Assembly: GCA_030647325.1 (NCBI GenBank)
Contig: JAUSJN010000034.1
Coordinates: 1 to 34,456, forward strand
Length of the DNA stretch: 34,456 nucleotides
Direction of reading: 5' to 3'
DNA from: Nanobdellota archaeon
Lineage (GTDB): Archaea; Nanobdellota; Nanobdellia; Woesearchaeales; GW2011-AR9
The notes under the pieces: generated by a model
Told to the model about the DNA's origin: nothing
Database searches by the model: none
Seen by the model: only the letters and a program-made list of their open reading frames with translations
Made by a program: the position numbers and the translations under genes
Part shown: piece by piece, positions 1 through 10,200 of the stretch
Numbering within the stretch: position 1 is the stretch's first letter
Layout of the letters: each line of letters begins with the position of its first letter

Positions 1-2
1 AA

Positions 3-368
3 AAAGGAACTCCACATAATTATCTAAAAGATGAAGTATACTTTGCCAGATGTATTCAAGATGGATTTGTAAAGAAAAAAGGAGTTAGAAAAGAAAGCAC
101 AAAAGTCAGAAATATGCTTGAAGAAATCAAGGAAGAACTAAAGCAATTCGCAATATTAGGAAAAACTCCTGAAGTCAAAAACATACCTGAATTTAAAAAA
201 ATATGTTTACTTGATAAAAATGATAAAGAATGTGAGCTTGTAGCAGAAGCTTATATCGAGAGCTCAATACCTTCAGTTAAGGAGTTAGAGCAAGGATTAG
301 ATGAAATGATACGAGAAGCAATCGCCTTCAAAATAAAATACAATCATAAATTAGGAGAAGCCAAATGA
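3..368 (+). CDS. C-terminal fragment of N-6 DNA methylase (HsdM-like), truncated by window start
   Basis: Frame is open to the window edge (KGTPHNYLKDEVYFARCIQDGFVKKKGVRK...), so the listed ATG at 114 is probably internal. Stop overlaps the start of the downstream HsdS-like ORF. Confidence 0.6.
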   Translation, partial: KGTPHNYLKDEVYFARCIQDGFVKKKGVRKESTKVRNMLEEIKEELKQFAILGKTPEVKNIPEFKKICLLDKNDKECELVAEAYIESSIPSVKELEQGLDEMIREAIAFKIKYNHKLGEAK

Positions 369-1300
369 TACAGACAATAGATGAATTGTTTACTGTTCAA
401 TACGGTCAACCAGAGTACGAAACGAAAGAAGCACTAGATGAAGGAAATACCATTCTAATAGCTTCAGGAGGGTTAGATAATGGCGTTTATGGATTCTGTA
501 ATATTCCACCTTTTTTTAAAGATACAATTATCTCAGTGCCAAGGACTGGTTCAATAGGTCAAGCATTTGTGCAACAAGTAGAATGTTGTGTAAGTAGCGA
601 TGCTTTAGTTCTAATTCCGAGAAAGAAAATGGATTTAGAAACTTTGTTTCAAATTGCCTATCAAATAAGGCGTATCAAATGGAAGTTTTGTTATGGTAGA
701 AAAATTACACCAGACAGATTGAAGCGAGAAAAAATTAGGATTGAAAGTTCAAAAATAGATTATAAATTATACTCAAAAAAGTATTTTCCTAAAACTCTTC
801 AGAAAGAGAAAATTAAATTAAATGGTAAAATGAAGCTTGTGCCCCTTATTGATTTGTGTGATATTGAGAGAAAAACTGCCATTCCCCAAAATGCTATGGC
901 TTTAAATGGTAAAATCCCTTATGTTACAACAAGCTCAAAAGATAATGGTGTATCTGAATTTGTAAGTGAAGAACCAAATAGCAAAGGCAAATGTTTGACT
1001 GTCGCTCTTAATGGAAGTTGTGGTCAAGTTTTTTTCCAGTTCGACGATTTTATAACAAGTGGAGACAATGCTATTTTGAAGTTGAAAGAAAGCTATAATC
1101 CTCATTTACTGTTTTATATTGGCTATCAAGTTTATCATCAAAAGTGGGGCTTCAACTATTACCGCAAACTTTCAGAGGTCAGATTAAGAAAATTTATGAT
1201 TCCTATGCCTATAAACAAAAAAGGCGAATATGATTTTGAGTTTATAGAAAAGTTAGTTAAGAATTGTTTTGGATATGAAGACTTAAAGAAATTCTTTTGA
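365..1300 (+). CDS. Type I-like restriction-modification specificity (S) subunit, two target-recognition halves
   Basis: 311 aa; 4-nt overlap with the methylase fragment; S-subunit-like motifs in each half (VPRTGSIGQAF.. / VALNGSCGQVFF..., LLFYIGYQVYHQKWGFNYYRKLSEVRLRKFMIPMP). Confidence 0.75.
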   Translation: MIQTIDELFTVQYGQPEYETKEALDEGNTILIASGGLDNGVYGFCNIPPFFKDTIISVPRTGSIGQAFVQQVECCVSSDALVLIPRKKMDLETLFQIAYQIRRIKWKFCYGRKITPDRLKREKIRIESSKIDYKLYSKKYFPKTLQKEKIKLNGKMKLVPLIDLCDIERKTAIPQNAMALNGKIPYVTTSSKDNGVSEFVSEEPNSKGKCLTVALNGSCGQVFFQFDDFITSGDNAILKLKESYNPHLLFYIGYQVYHQKWGFNYYRKLSEVRLRKFMIPMPINKKGEYDFEFIEKLVKNCFGYEDLKKFF

Positions 1301-1462
1301 CTTAAAATAAGGACAAGCTAAGTTACTGACTTTGGTAGATTCTCTTGTATGCTGTTTTTTCTTATCCTTGTTTGGTAACAAACAAGCATGCCAATCCTCC
1401 ATAAAAGGAAATTCATGAAGCCAATGACAATTACTACACTTATTCTTGCAAAACTTAGCCAT
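1283..1462 (-). CDS. small Cys-rich (possible zinc-binding) protein, 59 aa, absent from the ORF track
   Basis: Translated by hand: MAKFCKNKCSNCHWLHEFPFMEDWHACLLPNKDKKKQHTRESTKVSNLACPYFKSKEFL*; CX3CX2C plus two further Cys; fills an otherwise empty gap. Confidence 0.5.
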   Translation of the reverse strand: MAKFCKNKCSNCHWLHEFPFMEDWHACLLPNKDKKKQHTRESTKVSNLACPYFKSKEFL

Positions 1463-1544
1463 AAAAATTCGAGATTGACGTGGTTAATATACCCTCCTTC
1501 TGAATTTCCGTAAATTTTATTAAATTAAGTACGTAACCAAAGAT

Positions 1545-1952
1545 ATGGATACAACACCTATATTTGAAAGTAATTTTGTCAAAGCCTTTGATTGTGGCTC
1601 AAGTTCTTACAAAGATGTTGTTGCTTTAGGAAACAATAGGTTTTGTGGCTTTAAACTCGTTAATACAACTGGTTCTGAAATTACTAAAAATACCACGACG
1701 CAAGAAGGAGAGATAAGCGTTAATATTTGGAACTCAACAGGGTCAGACCCTGAGTTTGTAACAGATAAGCACGGCACACTTGCCCGTGTTGATAACTATC
1801 ATTTAGGAAGTTCGGGAAACCGTGTAACTGATGCCCATTCCGGAGATGAAAGGTTTGATAATTGGCAACACGGAAATACATTAGGAACTTTGTATCTTAC
1901 CGGTTCTGTAGCTTTAGCCTCTGAACTTAATGGCTTAATGAAACCCAAATGA
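1545..1952 (+). CDS. hypothetical protein
   Basis: 135-aa ORF with protein-like composition; no family recognised. Confidence 0.5.
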   Translation: MDTTPIFESNFVKAFDCGSSSYKDVVALGNNRFCGFKLVNTTGSEITKNTTTQEGEISVNIWNSTGSDPEFVTDKHGTLARVDNYHLGSSGNRVTDAHSGDERFDNWQHGNTLGTLYLTGSVALASELNGLMKPK

Positions 1953-2006
1953 CTTTTCGGACAGAACCTTCACTTTTCGGTCAGGAACGACTATTCGGAC
2001 AAAGCC
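1952..2006 (+). repeat. three direct repeats of 19-nt period (copy A)
   Basis: cttttcggacagaacc / cttttcggtcaggaac / ctattcggacaaagcc start at 1953, 1972 and 1991. Confidence 0.7.
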
Positions 2007-2028
2007 AAAGAAATCGGAGGCTAAAACT

Positions 2029-2232
2029 ATGGACATGTATCCAGATGTAATGAGGAAGCAAATTGATGATTTAAATAAAAATTTGGAGAATCTGAACAAC
2101 CAAATAAAAGAATCTTCTAAGTCTTCAGAGAAACTTCAGGAGAGGCTTGTTTTTTGGACAAAGATAATGGCTGGAGCAATAATTATACAAGTAATTGCCA
2201 TAGGGGTTCAAATTTATTTGAGTTTAAGCTAA
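2029..2232 (+). CDS. small coiled-coil protein with C-terminal TM helix
   Basis: DLNKNLENLNNQIKESSKSSEKLQERL followed by AGAIIIQVIAIGVQIYLSL. Confidence 0.6.
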   Translation: MDMYPDVMRKQIDDLNKNLENLNNQIKESSKSSEKLQERLVFWTKIMAGAIIIQVIAIGVQIYLSLS

Positions 2233-2245
2233 CAAAGAATTTTAT

Positions 2246-2300
2246 ACTTTTTGGGCAGAATCTCTACTTTTTAGGCAAGAACCACTTCTAAGGCAAAGCC
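2246..2300 (+). repeat. three direct repeats of 19-nt period (copy B)
   Basis: ctttttgggcagaatc / ctttttaggcaagaac / cttctaaggcaaagcc start at 2247, 2266 and 2285; 40/55 identical to copy A by hand alignment. Confidence 0.65.
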
Positions 2301-2345
2301 CCTTATACCACAATCCTTTTAAATCCCTATACTCTACCGTAAGAT

Positions 2346-2834
2346 ATGGCTAAAAAGGCAGTAGCTAAAAAGACAGTAAAGAAGAAAGCCAAAGCGCCAT
2401 TAAAGGCTACTTCTCAAAAAAAATCTCAAAAAAGAAAAGAACCTCTTGAAGTAGAGATAAATCCAACCATCCATGCCAAGGAAGAGGATGACCTGTATCC
2501 TGAAGAGGAACAAGGGATACTTCCGGAAGAGACTTCAGAAGAACATGAGTTAGCCATGGCTGTCGGCGATGAAGATGAAGATATCTATACTGAAGAAGGA
2601 AGAAAGAAGCTGGAAGAGGATGACGAGATCACGCCTTGGGAAGAAGGGCTGATGGAAGGCGCTTCCGGCCTAGGCCAATTAGGAAAAGATGCCCTGAGCG
2701 GAAAACCGATCATAGATGCTGATGAAGTCATCGAGATGGAACTGGACGGGAAATTGTATCGCTTTGTCTCTACCAAGAACGCCGAGAAGTTCCGCGAGAA
2801 GATGATGAAGCAGAAGAGTAAAGGAAAGAAGTGA
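2346..2834 (+). CDS. hypothetical protein with Lys-rich N-terminus and acidic middle
   Basis: 162-aa ORF; TTTTAAAT TATA-like element about 22 nt upstream of ATG. Confidence 0.65.
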   Translation: MAKKAVAKKTVKKKAKAPLKATSQKKSQKRKEPLEVEINPTIHAKEEDDLYPEEEQGILPEETSEEHELAMAVGDEDEDIYTEEGRKKLEEDDEITPWEEGLMEGASGLGQLGKDALSGKPIIDADEVIEMELDGKLYRFVSTKNAEKFREKMMKQKSKGKK

Positions 2835-2861
2835 AGATTTTTTGAGTTTTTTAAATTTATT

Positions 2862-3740
2862 TTAAGTTGCGCTTACCATAGATTCTTTTTTTGACAAGAA
2901 GTAAATCCCTACCATCATCAATACGATCCCAAATAGTTGCATGATGGTCACCAATTCGCCTAAAAATAACAGTCCCAGGAAGGCAGCAAAAAAGGGACTG
3001 GATAATTCTAATGCCGTAACCTGCGCTGCCTTGATCCTTTTCAGGCCTTCATAATATAAGATGATCCCGATGCCGACCACAACCCCCACAATCACCTGAT
3101 AGATGTTGGATACGACTATTGACGAGGGAGAGAGATAGATGATAAATACTATCGAGGCGATCAGAAATCTGTAAAAAGTCAATACTCCGGCATTTACATC
3201 TTTCAGATATTTTCGCATCACGATCGCGGTTGTCGCCCAGGCAAAAGCAGCCAACAGCACCAGCAGATCTCCCTTTGTGCCTAATTGCAACGCAGAAAGA
3301 TTCTGGAATGTTTTTGTCGTCACTAAAAGACCCGCGGCCATCATGATGGCTATCCCAATATAATCATATTTAGTCAATTTGTCTTCTTTAAGAACAAAGA
3401 AACCGATCAAGATGATGAAGATCGGCTGCAGGTGACCGATCAGGACAGCATTGAGTACTGAAATTTTGGTCAGGGAAAAGAAATAAAGCAGATCCGCGAT
3501 CACCGTCCCGACAATACCGAGGTAGATCAGTTTGGGGATCTGTTTTCTTGTGACTTGAAATTGAGATCGGTTTGTGAATATAACATAGATCGCTGCAACC
3601 AAAGCAACAACGATAGCCCTGATCACAGAGGTCTGGAGAAAATCAGAATTGCCATAGGCGAACTTGGCAAAAATAGACTCCAGAGCCCACATTATACTTG
3701 CACCAAGAATCGCAAGCACACCGATTTTTTTTGCGTCCAT
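2862..3740 (-). CDS. EamA/DMT-superfamily transporter
   Basis: 292 aa, about 10 hydrophobic helices, two EamA-like halves (GASIMWALESIFAKFAYG.. / AAFAWATTAIVMRKYLK..). Confidence 0.85.
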   Translation of the reverse strand: MDAKKIGVLAILGASIMWALESIFAKFAYGNSDFLQTSVIRAIVVALVAAIYVIFTNRSQFQVTRKQIPKLIYLGIVGTVIADLLYFFSLTKISVLNAVLIGHLQPIFIILIGFFVLKEDKLTKYDYIGIAIMMAAGLLVTTKTFQNLSALQLGTKGDLLVLLAAFAWATTAIVMRKYLKDVNAGVLTFYRFLIASIVFIIYLSPSSIVVSNIYQVIVGVVVGIGIILYYEGLKRIKAAQVTALELSSPFFAAFLGLLFLGELVTIMQLFGIVLMMVGIYFLSKKESMVSAT

Positions 3741-4691
3741 TTAATAACCATTTAGAAATGATATTACCGCCTTATACGCATCTACCCTTTTATCCAGCGC
3801 AATATCAGCATCCGGAGTCTCTAAGACAAATGCTCTTGCTGCTCCCGGTCCTGGGACTATTTTTCCATCTATGATAATTTTTCTCGCACTGATCAACTCG
3901 TCGATGGATCCATCTTCCTGCGGTCCGACTTTTCCATTTACAATATCTTCTCCAAAACGGGTTTTCCCTTCCCATTGGATAGGGATTCCATTAGTCTCTA
4001 AAATTTTTAGAATTTGAGAAGCCACGGTATCTTTTTCTCCATCTTTTCCTATTGAATAGATATATCCTTTTGGTACTAAAACATCTCCATGAAAATCAAG
4101 ACTCATAGTGGGAGGATAATCCCGACTAACCTGTAAGATATAATTAGATAAGGCTGCACATTCAGCATTGGCCGGTTTCTCTGCCCTAGCCTTTGTTTTA
4201 TCCTTTGGATCTATTAAATAGTGTTCAGAATCCCCTACACTCATCCCTACTGATCCAGGAAGATCAGTATACTCTTTTTTGTTGAGATATCTCCAATTTC
4301 GAAGATATCCTAAAGGATTACAGAGGGGAATCAAAACAATAGATTTTTTCTGTCCCATCTCGCTCAAGGTATCGATACTTTCTGCGATGGCATTCGGGCC
4401 GGTAGGCTCTTCTCCATGTATCCCGGAAAGGACGTAAGTAGCTGAGCCTTTGATCTTAGTTGTAAATGCTAAAATGGGATAAGAAACTGCTTGGCCATGC
4501 CACGTAGTCTTGGAATCAGCTACCTTTTCCACTTCCCATTCTTTATTCTTTAATAAGTTTAGGTAACTTATATAGAGTTCTTCTATTTTTTTTCTTCCGT
4601 CTGCTTGATAGGTTTCTACCTGGTTATCATTGACCTGCGCTAGAATACTGGTAATGTCCGGGCGGTATCCGTCTGGTGGTTCTGGGGCCAT
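3741..4691 (-). CDS. M14-like zinc carboxypeptidase / succinylglutamate desuccinylase-like
   Basis: GIHGEEPTGPNAI (HxxE), IPLCNPLGYLRNWRYLN, SLDFHGD motifs. Confidence 0.7.
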   Translation of the reverse strand: MAPEPPDGYRPDITSILAQVNDNQVETYQADGRKKIEELYISYLNLLKNKEWEVEKVADSKTTWHGQAVSYPILAFTTKIKGSATYVLSGIHGEEPTGPNAIAESIDTLSEMGQKKSIVLIPLCNPLGYLRNWRYLNKKEYTDLPGSVGMSVGDSEHYLIDPKDKTKARAEKPANAECAALSNYILQVSRDYPPTMSLDFHGDVLVPKGYIYSIGKDGEKDTVASQILKILETNGIPIQWEGKTRFGEDIVNGKVGPQEDGSIDELISARKIIIDGKIVPGPGAARAFVLETPDADIALDKRVDAYKAVISFLNGY

Positions 4692-4785
4692 TGTATGATC
4701 ACTATTTATAGAATAAAAGCAGACTATTTTAGATTTAAATGGTTATTGGAACTAGAGAACATATTATTGTATGGGGCGAGCGATT

Positions 4786-5124
4786 TTATGCAAATCGAGA
4801 TAGGATTATTAAAGAAATGATTGCAAGAGCAATGCCAAATATTTCTAGAGAAGTTATTTTCTCTTTAAAATAAAACACGCTTACTAAAGTCAAAAGAACT
4901 ACACAACTAACCCCATACAAAACGCCGATGGTTGATAATTTTATTTTTCTCATCACAAAAAACCAGCCAAATGCGGTAAATCCAAAAATGACCGCACCTA
5001 AAATTAGCATTTGCCAACCTGAAAAAGCGTTTTGTAATGAAGCGTGTTTTATGAGAACATCAGCAATAACAGTTATAACACTTAATCCTATCCCGATTAA
5101 AAATGCAATCAATATTGTGTTCAT
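4786..5124 (-). CDS. small EamA/SMR-like multidrug transporter-type protein (4 TM)
   Basis: 112 aa, four hydrophobic segments, IGVLYGVSCVVLLTLVSVFYFKEKIT. Confidence 0.7.
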   Translation of the reverse strand: MNTILIAFLIGIGLSVITVIADVLIKHASLQNAFSGWQMLILGAVIFGFTAFGWFFVMRKIKLSTIGVLYGVSCVVLLTLVSVFYFKEKITSLEIFGIALAIISLIILSRFA

Positions 5125-5216
5125 AATAGATAAATAATTGTTCGGCTTTAATAATTTTACTAGGCCGCTCGCTTATTGAACATAACAACTATGAAGTTAA
5201 AAAAAAATAATCTCCC

Positions 5217-6386
5217 TCAAAACACTTTCTTTCTGCTCTTCTCGCCCTTCAACTTCCGTTTCAAGACGTTCTTAGCATTTTCAAAGATCTTATGGATGGC
5301 TGTTTCAATGCGCCAATCGTAATCAGTGACCGTAATGCTCTGTCCGGGGGCATCGACGCGCAGGGAGATTGAATACTTGCGCTCTCGATCACCTTTGCTA
5401 TGTTCTTTAAGGTGCACCACCATGGAAAATTCGTCCTGGATCTCCCGCTGCAACTTGAACGCTTCATTGGAAGCGATTTTTTGTACTGCTTCCTTCTGAT
5501 GCGGAAGCAGGCCGACATCATTCAATCCTACGAAACGGATGTTGAAATTTTCTGGGATCTCTAAACTGGCGATCAATCTCAGGATGTTCTTCAAGGTGAG
5601 CAAGCCTTCAAATTTACTTCCTTCCATGACGATGGCGCTGGAAACATTATTCTTGACCATGAGATTTACGGCTTCGGATAAAGAGGCTTTCTTGCTGACG
5701 GTGACCATATTCTGATTAGTACTGAAAGATTTAATCGGCAGCATTGACAAATTGGGCCGATCAGCTTCTGAACTTTTAGAGCCGCCACTCATCTTGCTAA
5801 ACTTGGTAGAAAATTCACGATTAGGCGCCCAGGCCAGATATTTCTGCAATAAGTCGCGGAAGCTGATGATGCCATACAATTCTTTGCCGTCAAAGATAGG
5901 AACCTGATCCACCTTAGCTTTGTGCATCAATTCCGCAGCTTTGCTGACCGGATCATCTTTTTCAAGTTTTTCACCTTTCACCAGCTTGACATCAGCCAGG
6001 GAAAATGATTTTGTCTCCGGAAGATCAGCAGCTAATTTCGCCAGATCCAACGCGGAAAGGACGCCCACTATCTTTTTATTGCTTTCGACCGGTACGAAAT
6101 CGCTGTCCGCCTTGAATAAAGCATAGGCGGTCTCTATGACATCAGCATGCTCATTCACCAAAGGAGCGCGATGGATAAAATTACTTATCTTTGCTTTGGA
6201 GACATCCACCCTAAAGCGCAGCAACCCTTTCTTTTCGATAACGCCAAGATATTTATCTTTCTTGAAGATCAATCCATGCCGCTCTTCAAATTTGCGCAGC
6301 TGCCCGATCATCTCTGACACCGGCTGTTCAGAATCAAACGAAAGAAATTCAGATTTTATCGCTGGAGTTATTTCCATGTCATCCAC
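5217..6386 (-). CDS. CBS-domain protein with C-terminal HPF/RaiA-like ribosome-hibernation domain
   Basis: CBS-like motifs (DPVSKAAELMHKAKVDQVPIFDGKELYGIISFRDLL; ASLSEAVNLMVKNNVSSAIVMEGSKFEGLLTLKNIL). The C-terminal ~110 aa has an HPF-like beta-alpha pattern ending ETAIHKIFENAKNVLKRKLKGEKSRKK. GTG start; TATTTAAA 25 nt upstream. Confidence 0.75.
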   Translation of the reverse strand: MDDMEITPAIKSEFLSFDSEQPVSEMIGQLRKFEERHGLIFKKDKYLGVIEKKGLLRFRVDVSKAKISNFIHRAPLVNEHADVIETAYALFKADSDFVPVESNKKIVGVLSALDLAKLAADLPETKSFSLADVKLVKGEKLEKDDPVSKAAELMHKAKVDQVPIFDGKELYGIISFRDLLQKYLAWAPNREFSTKFSKMSGGSKSSEADRPNLSMLPIKSFSTNQNMVTVSKKASLSEAVNLMVKNNVSSAIVMEGSKFEGLLTLKNILRLIASLEIPENFNIRFVGLNDVGLLPHQKEAVQKIASNEAFKLQREIQDEFSMVVHLKEHSKGDRERKYSISLRVDAPGQSITVTDYDWRIETAIHKIFENAKNVLKRKLKGEKSRKKVF

Positions 6387-6449
6387 CTCTGCAAGAATAA
6401 GAGTTTAGTAATATTTAAATCTGCCTATCCTTACTTCTATATCAAAAAA

Positions 6450-7178
6450 TCAGCTTAAAATATACTCTATTTCCTTTTTCCCATACGCCTGGAATAAGAT
6501 TGATTTGATAGTCACAGTAGTCTCAAGATTACCGTAGGTAAAGCTGCCGCCTTCCGTAATCCAATCGCTTTTGATCTCATCAATTTTGATTATCACCCTG
6601 TCGACTTCAAGATTATAGATTTTTATGGTATGAGCAGCTCCATCAATCTCAATCTGTGCTTCTTCCCCTAATTGCAAAGTATAGAGCGGACCTTCTGGCA
6701 CAGTTTCATTTTCTTCTGCATTTTCAGCTATGGCAGAGTATCCTGAACCTGAAGTGGTAGTTGTTGTATTAGTGACGCTGGTATTCGTGACGTTGGTAGG
6801 TTTTTCCTTGCACTTCCCTGCTGCGCAGCCCCATTCACAGTCTGTCTTAGTGGCGAAAGAGCAATCTTCCTTCTGATAGCCTTTTCTATTTTCATCGATG
6901 CATTTGAAGCCGACAGTACATACTTCTGCCGGGCGGCATTCACCGTCAACGCAGCCACGTTCACATTTGGTTGGACTTACTCTGGTGCAATTTTCAAGAA
7001 CTTGCACTTTATAATTTTCATCTGCACATTCCCATTGGGGAGCGCAACCATCAATGGAAACTTCTGTGGGCGTGATATTTGCGCTTTCTGCAGTTTTTGT
7101 CTGAGGTAGGCAGGAGACGATAAGCAGTAAAACTGCCATTAAAATTATTATAACACCGTTTCTACCTATTTTACTCAT
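6450..7178 (-). CDS. predicted lipoprotein with two Cys-rich repeats
   Basis: VLLLIVSC lipobox; CAPQWECADENYKVQVLENCTRVSPTKCERGCVDGEC / CTVGFKCIDENRKGYQKEDCSFATKTDCEWGCAAGKC. Confidence 0.75.
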   Translation of the reverse strand: MSKIGRNGVIIILMAVLLLIVSCLPQTKTAESANITPTEVSIDGCAPQWECADENYKVQVLENCTRVSPTKCERGCVDGECRPAEVCTVGFKCIDENRKGYQKEDCSFATKTDCEWGCAAGKCKEKPTNVTNTSVTNTTTTTSGSGYSAIAENAEENETVPEGPLYTLQLGEEAQIEIDGAAHTIKIYNLEVDRVIIKIDEIKSDWITEGGSFTYGNLETTVTIKSILFQAYGKKEIEYILS

Positions 7179-7215
7179 GATGAGGAATGAAGCTGATAGT
7201 ATATATAAAGATTTT

Positions 7216-10200
7216 TTATTCTGCGGCTATCGGATCGATTTCAATAGATACTGGAACTTCTTCGATAGGAATATTCAACCTGGTGTTATCAAGTCGGGCA
7301 ATAATTTCCGGATCCGTCACCTGATTCTTGCCGAAGCGCAGAGGACCTACTCCCGTCCCTCTAGTGGTCCAGATCTGCTTCACTGCATCATAATCATATT
7401 CTTGGTCAGCTAAGCTAAAGACTCCTGTTTTTGTTTCTACCGCAACCGTCCTCGGAGTCGGTAAACCGATACTTTCAAGCATCTGCAGCTCTTGCGGCGA
7501 GGGCGAGAATTTAAAGTTGGAAGTAGCATCTCCATAGATGTGGTAATCATAACGGAATGCCAGCATCTCATCAGCAAGGCGACCGTCGTCAAGATGACCG
7601 TAATTCGGAGTGGATTTCAGATAATCCCAGGCTTTCCGCATGCCTGGATCATTAGTTGTCCGGACATAATTCACCCAAGCATCTCTCTGTGTCTGATCCA
7701 ATAATGTAGCAAAAGCATGGTGTGTTGTCTCATGTCCGGCCAAGAGCTTCAATTGTTCCTGCGCCAATAATCTTTTAGCCTCTTCCACATCAGTACCTTT
7801 ATATTTGTGAGCGGCTTTTGCCTGATCCAAGACCGATTTTTCATCGGTGAAAATCTGATATCTGATACCTCCTATATCATCTCCTATTTCTTCATAAGCA
7901 CCTAGCACAGAGCTCTGTCTCACACTCACTTGATTGTGGGTCAATCGCAGAGGCTCTACCCCTCTTTTCTTGAACCTTTGATGCAATTCTTTCAAGATAG
8001 GATTAGTCTCAATTCCTTGTACTTCTGGACCTAAGCCGCTTAGGGCGTTATAAGAATCTACAAACCCTTGATGCGATCCGTGGACATTGACGCCTATATC
8101 ATCAAAGTCCGGACCTGCAGCGAGGATGGTGACCTTTTTATCGTTTGCAATCTCATGCAGATATAGTTTTCCTTTAGATACATCATCTATCACTTTAGGT
8201 GAAAGCTTACTGACATCGTTGAGAAATCTCTCTTTAAGCTGGGGATTGGTATTTAGTGCCCCTATGATCAGGTCTTTATCTACACCTTCTGGTACACTGC
8301 CGGTAGCACCTCCAACAAATTTTCCTCTGACTGAATAAATATCACCTGCTTCATCAATGATGTAGAAGTTTGCTTCCGAGCGGACTAAGATACCGCCATC
8401 ATGCCGGTAAGCTTCAAGAACATTTATAGCACCAGTATACCATTCAGGAGCGACATATTCGCTGAAATAAAATCTCTGCCTTGGCGCGCCAAACTCTGTA
8501 AGAGGAACGTTTAGCCTGGCCGCCTCCAAGTGCGCCAGATCCTGTGGATTAATGACTTGCTTTTTTCCAAAGCCAAGAAGTCCTTTGGTGGTCCAGCCTT
8601 CATCTGTAGAATACAGATATTCTTTGCCTCCCAACGTAAAAGCATTATCCTCCTTTCTGGCAGCAAAGGTGCTCCCTAGAGGAACAGTCTCTCCTCTTCC
8701 CACTACATCGAGTAAATTATCCTTTACTTTGCCTGGATCTACTTTTGCACCGGTGCGTTTTATACTTACAGCACCGACAAAATCCTCTACCACGAGCTTT
8801 TCAATTGCTGTTTGATCCAGTGTTGTCATACTGGAGATGGTAGGAATAAGTTCTGTCTTAGTAGTCGCGCCGCTGCTTATGTCTACAGTGGTCAAATATT
8901 TTTTATTCCCTTCAATGGTGACTAAACCTACCTGCTCTACGCCTTCTTTAGTTCTGGTGATCCGAAGCACTTCCCCATTCTCGAGGCTGTCATAGGCTCT
9001 TTGAGCAGCGATGTAATTACTAACAAATCCTTCCGGCCCTTCCTTAAATTTTCCTAAATTTTGTTCTGCAGCAGGTGCTCTTTCAGGGAAATGCGTCTCC
9101 GTCTTTGGAACCTCTCCGACGCCAGAGATTGTCGGAGTAGGAGCTTCAGGAATTTCCGGAACTCTGCAGGCAGCTCCGTAAATCGCTCCGCCGGCAATCA
9201 CGCAACCCTCAACTGTTGTTGATACTCCCTCTGGTTCAAACCGCCAGTCAGCGACATCAATCACAACTATATCGCCTGCTTCATGTTGTACTCCCCTGAT
9301 CAATTGAGGTTCAGTGAGGACTAAAGCTTGTTGATCTCCAGTGATCCAGCCCGCTTCCACTGCGTTCTGAACCTCGGTGTTAAACTTATTCAATTTCGCT
9401 TCTATATCATACTGAAACATTTCATCAGTAGTTAACTCAAAGAGCGGTTTTCCTTCAACTTTCTGAGAAACAAGATACGGGATTCCATCAACTTCATAGA
9501 TACCATAATATTCAGGACAAGAAAAGAATTGACAAACTTCCCGCGCATTTTCAAATTCCGTGAAAAGGCCGTCTACATTGTCACGCACATTTCCTCGCAG
9601 AGGTATTTCTCCAGCTTTTGTTTTGGCGGTCTTGAAAGCAAGATCTTCGCCTACACCGGGCAGGTTGCCTTCAAAGACTACTCCCACTGAACCTTCCCCT
9701 ATTTTTCCTGTAAAGGCAGCATCCGCAGTTTTTACTTCAACGGTGGGGTGATTTCTTTTTATTGATTCTACATCCACGCGCTGCTGGGTATATCCTCGCT
9801 TTATGACTGAAACCTCATCGGCAACCGCAGCCTGATACGCTGGACTAGTGGAAGGAATGCAGGCAGCTCCTCCAGCCAATGCACCACCGATGGAACAGGC
9901 TGGCAGCTCAATACCAAGATCTTCCGGAAGCTGGTCAGGAACTCCGATGATTTCTTTCTCTGGGAAAGCGTTCAGCTCTTCGATAAATAATTCTTGTATG
10001 ATCTCGTTATCATCGACTTCTTTGTTAAACCATAACTTTCTTTCCTGTTTCCAATTGCCGTCGGCACCTCGGAAATATCTTTTTCCTTCCAGCTCGTACA
10101 CCCCTTCTCCAAGATGGGTCGCTTTGGTAGGCCGTTTATAGCCAGGAGGAAGAACACCCATCTCTTTCAACAATTTTAATTCATCATTACTGGGAGTAAA

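Noticed and set aside
4738-4875. Short plus-strand ORF MVIGTREHIIVWGERFYANRDRIIKEMIARAMPNISREVIFSLK
   Set aside because: Overlaps the 3' end of the SMR-like gene in antisense; no independent support.
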